DNA from: VMCP01 sp964527775
GTDB taxonomy: Bacteria > Bacteroidota > Bacteroidia > NS11-12g > UBA955
Length of the DNA stretch: 64,000 nt
Reading direction: 5' to 3'
NCBI GenBank assembly: GCA_964527775.1
Contig: CAZGQS010000003.1
Location: forward strand, 62,001-126,000
A program made the position numbers and the translations under genes. The first letter of the stretch is position 1. Every line of letters starts with the position of its first letter. The notes beneath the pieces were generated by a model that was not told the DNA's origin, made no database searches, and saw only the letters and a list, made by a program, of their open reading frames with translations. Positions 8,302-15,786 of this stretch are shown here, piece after piece.

Positions 8302-10143
8302 ATGGATATTTCACCAGATAAACAGAACATTGATCGGGTATTTTCTAATACACGATACTATATTGATTTTTATCAAAGACAGTACAAGTGGAATGATATA
8401 CCTGTCAAGCGGTTGCTTGATGACGTGTTTTACAAGTTTAATGAAGAATACGTAAAATTTAAAGACTCTGATATACCGTTAGATCAATTGATAAGTAAGT
8501 ATTCATGGTACTACTTGAATACCTATGTGACGAATGTTATTGATGGGAAATTGTTTATTGTAGATGGTCAGCAGCGTCTTACAACGCTCACACTGATATT
8601 AATAAAGTTGCATCATTTGTCCGTGAGGTTTGAGAGTAAACTCGTAAACTGGATAAAGAATAAAATCATTTCTTCATCGGGTTATACTGAAGAGTTTTGG
8701 ATGAATCATGAGGGTCACAAAGCTGCTTTAAAAGGGTTGCTAGAAGGTGAGCCATTTAATAAAATAGATACGAGTTCAGGAATCACGGCTAAAAACATGG
8801 TTAGCAATTACATCGTGATTGATAAGTGGCTAGATAGTGAATTGAAGAACCTACATCATTTTGAGAGCTTTGCCTTTTACTTTTTAAATAGATTAGTACT
8901 AATTAATCTAAATGTTGAAACGAATGAGGTACCTATGGTTTTTGAAGTGATTAATGATAGAGGTGTTAAGTTGAAGCCTTATGAGATTCTAAAGGGGAAG
9001 TTACTTGGTCAGATTGATAAAGATGAACTAGATGCTCTAAAATTAAATGAACTATGGGAAGCTCAAATTGGTAAGGTCAACAGCTTCAAAGATGATGAGA
9101 TTGACCAATTTTTTATTTACTACCTCAAATCAAAGCTTGCAGACTCAAGAACAACTGCAGTAAAATTTGACAAAGATTACCATCGGGTAATGTTTGAGGA
9201 TGAGTACAGTATTTATTTAGGGCTTAAACATAACCCGAAAAGAGTTAAAGCATTTTTGCAACATGAATTTGTTTATTTTACTAATTTGTACAGCAGAACA
9301 CTCAGTCTATACAAGACATTTAATAAGGATCAACCTTATGTGTTTTTTAATAGCTTGACGGAAATGGATACTCAGTTCTTGCTGATAATAAGTGCTTGCA
9401 AATTAAATGATCCTGAGGAAAATGAAAAGATTTATTTGATTAGTAAGCAAGTTGATAGACTCTTTTGTTTACTCCAATTACAGAGGAGCTATAATAGTAA
9501 TTATTTTGCAGCAGAGATATATAAACTAAGTTCTGATATAAGAGAAAAATCTGTTAATGAAATTAAAGAGATTTTTGATCAAACACTATTGCGTTACCTG
9601 TCAGAGTCAAGAGGGTCAGCAGTCAATGAGCCGATAACTTATAGTTTCTTCAAAGACGTTGGTATTGATTTAGAAAAGCGATTTAAACGTTACTTTTTTG
9701 CTCGTATTGAGCAATTTATTGCTGACAATACCAATATGCAAATGAAGCATAATCTTTATGACTTAGTTCAGAATACGGGTGCAAGAAATGGTTTTCATAT
9801 AGAACATATATTGTCTGAAAACGTGGAAAATAAGGCATTGTTTAATGATGATGAGGAGTATTTTGAAAGAGAGCGTAATAGACTTGGTGGGCTTTTACTG
9901 CTTAAAGGAAAGGATAATATTTCAAGTAACAATGAACCGTATGAGGAAAAGTTAAAGTCTTACGCCAACTCTTTATATTGGAATGAGACCTTACGAGAAG
10001 ATACATACAAGTCTAAATTAGACTTTACGTCAATGATTAAACAGTACGAATTGCATTTTCAGCCAATGAGCACTTTTGGTCCAGAACAACTTGATGAAAG
10101 ACACAGGTTATTATTTGATATGGTAAAGATTATTTGGAGTTGA
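8302..10143 (+). CDS. DUF262-DUF1524 protein (single-chain GmrSD-like nuclease) inside the hsd operon
   Basis: The N-terminal DUF262 domain shows DFYQRQYKW (about residues 18-26), the DGQQRLTTLTLI NTP-binding motif (from Asp88) and a FEVINDRGVKLKPYEILKG block (about 214-232). The C-terminal DUF1524 HNH-like domain shows HIEHILSENVE (from His499), an RNRLGGLLLL block and a downstream Asn/Lys-rich helix. DUF262 plus DUF1524 is the architecture of GmrSD type IV restriction enzymes, which cut modified phage DNA, and of several other defence nucleases. It starts 1 bp after the hsdS stop and ends 2 bp before the next gene, so it belongs to the same operon. Restriction of modified DNA is an inference from the family; a role modulating the type I enzyme is also possible. 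Confidence 0.87.
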   Translation: MDISPDKQNIDRVFSNTRYYIDFYQRQYKWNDIPVKRLLDDVFYKFNEEYVKFKDSDIPLDQLISKYSWYYLNTYVTNVIDGKLFIVDGQQRLTTLTLILIKLHHLSVRFESKLVNWIKNKIISSSGYTEEFWMNHEGHKAALKGLLEGEPFNKIDTSSGITAKNMVSNYIVIDKWLDSELKNLHHFESFAFYFLNRLVLINLNVETNEVPMVFEVINDRGVKLKPYEILKGKLLGQIDKDELDALKLNELWEAQIGKVNSFKDDEIDQFFIYYLKSKLADSRTTAVKFDKDYHRVMFEDEYSIYLGLKHNPKRVKAFLQHEFVYFTNLYSRTLSLYKTFNKDQPYVFFNSLTEMDTQFLLIISACKLNDPEENEKIYLISKQVDRLFCLLQLQRSYNSNYFAAEIYKLSSDIREKSVNEIKEIFDQTLLRYLSESRGSAVNEPITYSFFKDVGIDLEKRFKRYFFARIEQFIADNTNMQMKHNLYDLVQNTGARNGFHIEHILSENVENKALFNDDEEYFERERNRLGGLLLLKGKDNISSNNEPYEEKLKSYANSLYWNETLREDTYKSKLDFTSMIKQYELHFQPMSTFGPEQLDERHRLLFDMVKIIWS

Positions 10144-10145
10144 TT

Positions 10146-11624
10146 ATGAGCAAAGAGAGACTCTTACAGCTGTTGAAGCAAAAAGAAGGCATACGTTTGG
10201 AGTTTAAAAAAGCTTCCAACGCATTGCCTAAAAATCTCTTCGAGTCAATCTGTGCCATGTTAAATCGCAATGGCGGAGATATTTTACTGGGTGTAAACGA
10301 TGATGGGGAACTGATAGGCATTGAAGAAGCCGTGCTCTCAGGCATGTTAGTTAATATCTCCAATCTATCCAATAATCCACAGAAAATCAATCCTCCCTTT
10401 ATTCTACATCCTACAATTCATACCATTGAAGGCAGACATTTGATTCATATTCAAGTACCCTCCAGCTCTCAGATTCATGATACTGCGGGAGTTGTTTATG
10501 ATAGAAGTAACGATGGAGATTTTAAAGCACTGCAACCGCATCAAATTGCTGCTTTGCACAATCACAAACGTAATTTCTACTCTGAGAGTATGATTTTTCC
10601 TCGTTTGAGTATGGATGATTTCAATAGTGATCTTTTTATAAAAGTTAGGCAACTCATCAGAAGTAACAAGCCCAATCATCCTTGGTTGGCTTTAGACGAT
10701 GAGCAACTTTTAAAGACTGCAGGTTTGTGGCGTAAAGACTATGATTCTGGAGATGAAGGTTATACCTTAGCCGCAGTGTTATTGTTTGGGAGGGATGAAG
10801 TGATTCAACAAATATTGCCCCATTATAAAATTGATGCTCTGGTAAGAATTCAAGATATCAATCGCTATGATGATAGGTTGTACATCCAAACCAACTTGAT
10901 TGATGCGTATGATTTATTAATGTCGTTTGTTGAAAGACACCTACCTGATAAATTCTTTCTCCAAGGGGATCAGCGAGTTAGTCTTCGCTCGCAGATTTTT
11001 AGAGAAGTAGTGGCGAATATTATTGTTCATCGCGAATATACAAATGCGCATCCTTGTACATTTGTCATTCAAAAGGATAAAGTACTCTGTGAGAACGCAA
11101 ACAATCCTCATGGTGAAGGCCCTATAGATCCAAAACACTTCGCACCATTTCCTAAAAATCCGACATTAGCCAAGTTCTTTATTCAACTAGGTAGAGTGGA
11201 TGAATTGGGATCTGGTGTGTTAAATGTTTACAGGCTGTTAAAGGATTATGTGGGTAAAGGAGAGCCTATTTTTACGGAGGGAAATGTTTTTTCCATGGAG
11301 ATTCCCATCCCTCAAAAAATAAATGAGGGTGCTTTTGAGGGTGCTTTTGAGGGTGCTTTTGAGGGTGCTTTTGAGGGTGCTTCAAAACGTGTTGCAGCTA
11401 AGCTGGTTAAACTCATCCAAATCATTGCAAATAATCAAGAATATCGATCACCCGAACTACAAGTAAAGTCTGAGTTAACGCAAAAAACACTCGAACGTTA
11501 CTTGAAACAATTAAGGGAGTATGGAATGATAGAATACCGAGGAGATGCACCCCAAACGGGAGGGTATTTTCTCACAGAAAAGACAAAAGAAATAATAAAA
11601 TCACATGAGCACAGAAGCAAATAA
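10146..11624 (+). CDS. AlbA_2 (Schlafen-type) and GHKL-like ATP-binding protein with in-frame 4-aa repeats
   Basis: I use the ATG at 10146, 2 bp after the DUF262 gene stop. The N-terminal AlbA_2 domain (LEFKKASNALPKNLFESIC at about 19-37, then GGDILLGVNDDGELIGI) is the putative nucleic-acid-binding fold shared with Schlafen proteins. A GHKL/HATPase_c_4-like block follows (REVVANIIVHREY from about residue 286, RVDELGSGVLNVYRLLKDY at about 355-373). A tandem EGAF linker (about residues 394-413) leads to a C-terminal winged helix that ends in a putative regulator-like GGYFLTEK. Such proteins occur widely next to restriction and toxin-antitoxin loci and are usually called transcriptional regulators or defence-associated; function is unproved. 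Its last 20 bp overlap the hsdM start, so it is translated within the hsd operon. Confidence 0.8.
   Translation: MSKERLLQLLKQKEGIRLEFKKASNALPKNLFESICAMLNRNGGDILLGVNDDGELIGIEEAVLSGMLVNISNLSNNPQKINPPFILHPTIHTIEGRHLIHIQVPSSSQIHDTAGVVYDRSNDGDFKALQPHQIAALHNHKRNFYSESMIFPRLSMDDFNSDLFIKVRQLIRSNKPNHPWLALDDEQLLKTAGLWRKDYDSGDEGYTLAAVLLFGRDEVIQQILPHYKIDALVRIQDINRYDDRLYIQTNLIDAYDLLMSFVERHLPDKFFLQGDQRVSLRSQIFREVVANIIVHREYTNAHPCTFVIQKDKVLCENANNPHGEGPIDPKHFAPFPKNPTLAKFFIQLGRVDELGSGVLNVYRLLKDYVGKGEPIFTEGNVFSMEIPIPQKINEGAFEGAFEGAFEGAFEGASKRVAAKLVKLIQIIANNQEYRSPELQVKSELTQKTLERYLKQLREYGMIEYRGDAPQTGGYFLTEKTKEIIKSHEHRSK
11325..11384 (+). repeat. 12-bp in-frame tandem repeat (EGAF/EGAS)
   Basis: Five consecutive copies of the 12-bp unit GAGGGTGCTTTT (the last ends in TCA) encode Glu-Gly-Ala-Phe/Ser between the GHKL and winged-helix parts of the AlbA_2 gene. 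Copy-number change would alter linker length by 4 residues without breaking the frame. Two degenerate copies of the same unit occur at 15745-15765. Confidence 0.9.
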
Positions 11625-13256
11625 TACATCCAGTATAATTAGTAAAGTTTGGAGCTTTTCCACGGTACTTAGAGATGATGGTGTAGGATATGGAGATTAC
11701 CTAGAGCAACTTACCTATTTGCTATTCTTAAAGATGGCTGACGAGTTCAGCAAACCTCCCTATAACAGACCATTAAATATCCCTAATGGATACGATTGGC
11801 AGGCATTAACAGACAAGCGCGGTGCAGAATTGGAAAATCACTATACCAACACCTTAAGAGAACTAGCTAACGTCAAAGGGTTTTTAGGACAGATTTTTAC
11901 CAAGAGTCAAAACAAGATACAAGATCCCGCAAAACTCTTTAAGCTTATCGATATGATAGATAAAGAGCAATGGAGTACCATGGGCGCTGACATCAAGGGG
12001 AAAATCTATGAAGGCTTATTAGAGAAGAATGCAGAAGATACCAAGAGTGGAGCAGGTCAATACTTTACTCCTAGAGCGCTTATTAGAGCCATAGTTGAAT
12101 GCATTAGACCTGAGCCTATGAAGACCATTGCTGACCCTGCTTGTGGCACAGGGGGCTTCTTTTTGGCTGCTTATGACTTTATTGCCAACCCCAAAAATTA
12201 TTCTCTAGATAAGGAGCAAAAGCAGTTCCTAAAGATGAATACCTTCTACGGCAATGAGATTGTCGCCAGCACAAGAAGAATGGCTCTTATGAACCTCTTT
12301 TTACACAACATTGGAGACTTTGATTCCGACAGTCACATATCACCTGCGGATGCATTAATATCAGATCCTGGGTACAGGGTTGATTATGTTCTTGCAAACC
12401 CTCCATTCGGTAAGAAGAGCAGTATGACTTTCACCAACGAGGAAGGTGAACAGGACTCAGAAGATCTTACCTATAACAGACAGGACTTCTATATTACTAC
12501 GAGCAACAAGCAGTTAAACTTCATGCAGCATATCAGAACCATGCTTAAAACGGATGGTAAAGCTGCTGTTGTGTTACCTGATAACGTGTTGTTCGAGGGT
12601 GGTGTTGGAGAAACAGTAAGAAAGAAACTACTGGAAGGTTCCAACTTACATACTATCCTAAGACTACCAACAGGTATTTTTTACAAGCAAGGAGTAAAAG
12701 CGAATGTGTTATTCTTCGACAGCAAACCCGCTTCCAAAGAACCATGGACAAAAGAGGTTTGGTTTTATGATTTTAGAACGAACATCCACTTTACGTTAAA
12801 AAAGAATCCCTTAAAACTTGAGGATCTAACGGACTTTATTAACTGTTATAATCCTGAGAATATTAACAAGCGCAAAGAAACCTATCATCCTGAGAACAAC
12901 CCCGAAGGAAGATGGAGAAAGTTTAGTTACTCTGAAATAATTGAACGCGATAAAACCAGTTTAGATATCACTTGGATCAAAGACAAGAGTCTAACCGACT
13001 TGGACAACCTACCTGATCCTGATGTATTGGCTGAGGAGATCATTGATAATTNNNNNNNNNNNNNNNNNNNNNNNNNNNNNNNNNNNNNNNNNNNNNNNNN
13101 NNNNNNNNNNNNNNNNNNNNNNNNNNNNNNNNNNNNNNNNNNNNNNNNNNNGACTTGGACAACCTACCTGATCCTGATGTATTGGCTGAGGAGATCATTG
13201 ATAATTTGCAATCTGGCATTGAGAGTTTTAAGGAGATCATGCTGGGGTTGAAGTAG
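11605..13256 (+). CDS. hsdM: Type I DNA methyltransferase (M subunit), interrupted by an assembly gap
   Basis: HsdM transfers a methyl group from S-adenosylmethionine to adenine at the HsdS-defined site. Visible are the N-terminal HsdM_N helical domain (residues 10-140), the SAM motif ADPACGTGGFF (about 176-186) and the N6-adenine catalytic NPPFG (about 265-269). A run of 100 N (13052-13151) interrupts codon 483 onward. The frame after the gap that continues the protein is the one in which the 55-bp duplicate restarts at Asp-Leu-Asp-Asn and ends with ESFKEIMLGLK and a TAG at 13254-13256. If the two copies are collapsed, an uninterrupted protein of about 499 residues results, close to normal HsdM length. 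The 20-bp overlap with the AlbA_2 gene shows coupling. I regard the gene as intact in the organism. Confidence 0.92.
12997..13206. other. Assembly gap of 100 N flanked by identical 55-bp ends
   Basis: The 55 bp at 12997-13051 are repeated exactly at 13152-13206, with 100 N between them. The copies encode the same hsdM residues (DLDNLPDPDVLAEEIIDN). Exact repetition at both edges with a round-number N run is what a scaffolder leaves when two overlapping contig ends were not merged. A real tandem duplication inside hsdM is possible but less likely. Confidence 0.85.
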
Positions 13257-13261
13257 AAGGA

Positions 13262-14578
13262 ATGGCGATAGTAGGTTTTGTGTTTTTCTTTGTTGCAATA
13301 ATTGTTGTTGTGATATTTTTTAATTCTGGCGACTCAAAAGGCCAGAATAATCGTTTAGATAAAAAAACCTTGGAGATTTTTCATGATCTTCAAGATGAGT
13401 ATTTTAGAACTTTAGTAAGTGAGTTTAATTATTTCCTTCAAATATCCCCAAATTATAAAGCAATGGAGGATTTGAAGTTGAAGGAGTTTCCCCAAGAGGT
13501 TACATGGGCCGGAAGATATATTTTCAGGAAAGAAATTTACAATAATAGTAAAATTCTTCGTCCTCAGGGCGTAAGTCTTAATTTCGAGAGAGAATTAATG
13601 AAACAGGAAATGATCGAAGTATGGAATGAAGTAGGAATGAGAGTTCATAGAATATCTAAAATTATTGGAATGATATTTAACATTGAGGCTAAGGAGTTGC
13701 AACATAAATTGGCACAAGCATATATTCATTGCCAAGATAAAAAACACTCAGAAGCACTAAGCATATTTAATGAACTTCTCATGGAAGGTTCAAAGCTTGA
13801 CAAATACACAACATCTGTGATAGCAAATAATATTGGTTGTTTGAAATTTTATCTTTACAAAGAAAAAGGTATTATTAGCAATTTTACTGCTGCTCTATTA
13901 TTGAACAAGGATAGTAAAATTTATTATAATCTTGCATGTGCTTACACTTGGTCTGAAAAATGGGATAGGGCCAAAGTGAATTTCACTAAAGCCAACATAT
14001 TTAATTCAAAAAGGATACTGGATTTTCTCGAAAGCGAATCTGCAATAGTTAACGTGGAACCTGCACTAGATAAAGTAGAACTTGCTCAGCCTGTTATTGA
14101 GTTAGTTGAAGAAAACAATCGTCATCCAAAAAAGCCAGAATCTGATAAGCGAGGAATTGCTAATGTTTACGTGGGGATACCTAAGAATATTTCAGAAGAA
14201 ATAATTTGGGTACAAGATAAATTCAGAACTAACCCATTGTCATTTATACCAGGAGGTACCACAGTAGTCGTTGAGTATCACAGTGGAGAGGTTCTAGGGT
14301 ATGACAAGATTAAACGACCTTCTGACTATATTGGGAAATTCTTTGAATCTTCAAATAGTAAAACAAGCTATGGATATAATAAAATGAATGAATTAGATAA
14401 AATTAATTTTTACAAACAGAGAATTAATAGGATTTTTGCAAGGAAAAAAAAAGACGGTCATATATTTGAGGAAGTCTGGAATTGCGAATGGGCACAGCAA
14501 TTGCCATGGAAAAGTTTAGTAAAATTTGACTTTTCTGTCAAAAATTCATTTAAACATAAAATGATGCCAAATAGCTAA
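13262..14578 (+). CDS. Membrane-anchored protein of unknown function with TPR-like middle
   Basis: I do not recognise this 438-residue protein. Residues 4-20 form one strongly hydrophobic helix (IVGFVFFFVAIIVVVIFF), giving a single N-terminal anchor with the rest most likely cytoplasmic. Residues 30-130 are helical, 150-240 look like two or three TPR units (AQAYIHCQDKKHSEALSIF and YYNLACAYTWSEKWDRAKVNF), and 240-275 is a Glu/Pro/Val-rich linker. The C-terminal domain (about 285-425) is compact, mixed alpha/beta, with PGGTTVVVEYHSGEVLGYDKIKRP. It begins 5 bp after the hsdM stop, so it is probably the last gene of the restriction operon. Whether it belongs functionally to the restriction system or only travels with it cannot be decided from the sequence. 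Confidence 0.75.
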   Translation: MAIVGFVFFFVAIIVVVIFFNSGDSKGQNNRLDKKTLEIFHDLQDEYFRTLVSEFNYFLQISPNYKAMEDLKLKEFPQEVTWAGRYIFRKEIYNNSKILRPQGVSLNFERELMKQEMIEVWNEVGMRVHRISKIIGMIFNIEAKELQHKLAQAYIHCQDKKHSEALSIFNELLMEGSKLDKYTTSVIANNIGCLKFYLYKEKGIISNFTAALLLNKDSKIYYNLACAYTWSEKWDRAKVNFTKANIFNSKRILDFLESESAIVNVEPALDKVELAQPVIELVEENNRHPKKPESDKRGIANVYVGIPKNISEEIIWVQDKFRTNPLSFIPGGTTVVVEYHSGEVLGYDKIKRPSDYIGKFFESSNSKTSYGYNKMNELDKINFYKQRINRIFARKKKDGHIFEEVWNCEWAQQLPWKSLVKFDFSVKNSFKHKMMPNS

Positions 14579-14617
14579 AAAGTGAATTAATAATCACATT
14601 TAATCGAATTTTGACGA

Positions 14618-15310
14618 CTATTTGAAACGTAATCCATTGCAATTGAAACAAATACCGTTTTCGACATGTTGATAATGAGGTAACCAGCCTGCGCCATGAC
14701 ACTTAGGACACCTTGAATGGTAATTGATTAAATAACCACTTACATCTAGTTCTGGAACTGTTGAATTTTCGTGAAGCTCTTCATGGCAATTCCAACAAAG
14801 TGAAACCAACGCTTCATTCGGATAATCCCAAGCCATAAGCCCTTTTTGATAATATTTGTGATGAACATTCATGTTGAATATATATTCCCATTTTAACATT
14901 TCTGGTTGAATATTTTGTAAGATTGAAATAGCGATATCTGCTTGATAGTAATCAAACCAGAATTTTGGATCTTCTTCTAAGTCCTCTTCTAAACTCATTG
15001 AATATGATAAATTAACCTTCATTGGAATTAAGTTTTCCAGATAAACTAAAACGATAAATCTATCATTAACTCGACCGTAATAGCAGATTTGACTACTTTT
15101 ATTTTCTTTTTTGTATGTTGGATCATAAATAGCAGCCCCAAAATTCTTACGACTTTTTAAATCAAATACAGTACAACTTTGATTGTTGTAATGATGAACT
15201 ATTAATCCTGGAGTGCTTGAATTTATAATCTTTGAATTTTGGCAGTGTTTGCATTTGAATTCATCCCTCCTTAGGATTTCCAGACGTCTATTTTGCCATT
15301 CTATAGTCAT
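14618..15310 (-). CDS. HNH endonuclease family protein with a C-terminal zinc-ribbon
   Basis: I chose the ATG at 15310 because it places RRLEILRRDEFKCKHC at the N-terminus as in other HNH proteins; the frame is open to an ATG at 15403, which would add 31 unremarkable residues. The HNH core is split: CKHC near the start, then LIVHHYN, an insertion of about 100 residues containing an acidic run, then NMNVHHKYYQKGLMAWDYP and LCWNCHEELHE, the metal-binding His/Cys of the motif. The C-terminus has another CPKC...CFNC ribbon (CPKCHGAGWLPHY...GICFNCNGL). It is convergent with the preceding unknown gene and lies next to a decayed radC, in the accessory part of the window. Nuclease activity is a family inference. 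Confidence 0.75.
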   Translation of the reverse strand: MTIEWQNRRLEILRRDEFKCKHCQNSKIINSSTPGLIVHHYNNQSCTVFDLKSRKNFGAAIYDPTYKKENKSSQICYYGRVNDRFIVLVYLENLIPMKVNLSYSMSLEEDLEEDPKFWFDYYQADIAISILQNIQPEMLKWEYIFNMNVHHKYYQKGLMAWDYPNEALVSLCWNCHEELHENSTVPELDVSGYLINYHSRCPKCHGAGWLPHYQHVENGICFNCNGLRFK

Positions 15311-15425
15311 TAGTTGTTCGATATAGCTTATGGAGCATTTATCATTAATCATATCACAAAAAAATAATTTGGAGGAAATTACGGAATAAATTCTACTTAT
15401 CATAGGTTAATAAAGTAAGGGTCAG

Positions 15426-15640
15426 CTATAACCAGCCCTCATTTGCAAAGCTGATGAAGTTGTCATCAGTACCTAGAATCAAGTGATCTAACAAGTGGAT
15501 GTCGAGGAGCTTTCCTGGATCTTTGATCTTTAGGGTTAAGTCACGTCTTCTTGCGATGGTACCAGGTTGTTAGATGAGTGGTTGTGAGCAACGATAATGG
15601 CCGATGACATCGCTTTTAAGGCAGTTCCAAAGTGGTTAAA
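15426..15640 (-). pseudogene. radC: radC-like fragment (JAB/MPN domain), frameshifted
   Basis: Reading the minus strand, 15640 to about 15540 encodes FGTALKAMSSAIIVAHNH followed by SSNNLVPSQEDVT, the RadC JAMM region (HNHPSG...PSxxD in family members). A stop follows immediately in that frame, and after a +1 shift the C-terminal part reads LKIKDPGKLLDIHLLDHLIL then GTDDNFISFANEGWL and a stop at 15426. The N-terminal half of a normal RadC is missing. The JAMM core with a frameshift and missing start shows a dead remnant. In Bacteroidota such short RadC-like genes are typical of integrative elements, in agreement with the island context. Confidence 0.8.
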
Positions 15641-15648
15641 TGACAATT

Positions 15649-15692
15649 GAAATTCCTAAAACTTCTAAAATTCACAAAGTTTTAGGAATTTC
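15649..15692. repeat. Long perfect inverted repeat
   Basis: Sixteen-base arms, GAAATTCCTAAAACTT (15649-15664) and its exact reverse complement (15677-15692), are separated by 12 nt. It lies between the 3' end of the hipBST operon and the radC remnant. There is no T-run on either side, so it is not a typical terminator. It may be a transposon-end or MITE-like remnant, or a transcript-stabilising hairpin. Confidence 0.7.
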
Positions 15693-15732
15693 GATCGGTT
15701 ATATAATTTTACGACGCAAATTTCTCCCTTCA

Positions 15733-15786
15733 AAAAAAATATTTGAGGGTGCTTCTGAGGGTGCTATAAAGAAATTCAACCTTTAG
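15733..15786 (+). pseudogene. Short remnant of an AlbA_2-type repeat linker
   Basis: The plus strand reads KKIFEGASEGAIKKFN and two more codons to a stop at 15784-15786, overlapping the 3' end of hipT. Both the lead-in (CTTCAAAAAAAATAT compared with CTCAAAAAATAAAT) and the repeats GAGGGTGCTTCT/GAGGGTGCT match the linker region at about 11310-11345 of the AlbA_2 gene. I read it as the leftover 3' piece of a second AlbA_2-type gene; chance similarity over such a short stretch cannot be fully excluded. Confidence 0.5.

Noticed and set aside
13152..13251. Frame reading through the N gap to TWTTYLILMYWLRRSLIIC
   Set aside because: It is out of frame with hsdM after the gap; the other frame continues the known HsdM sequence and ends in a natural C-terminus.
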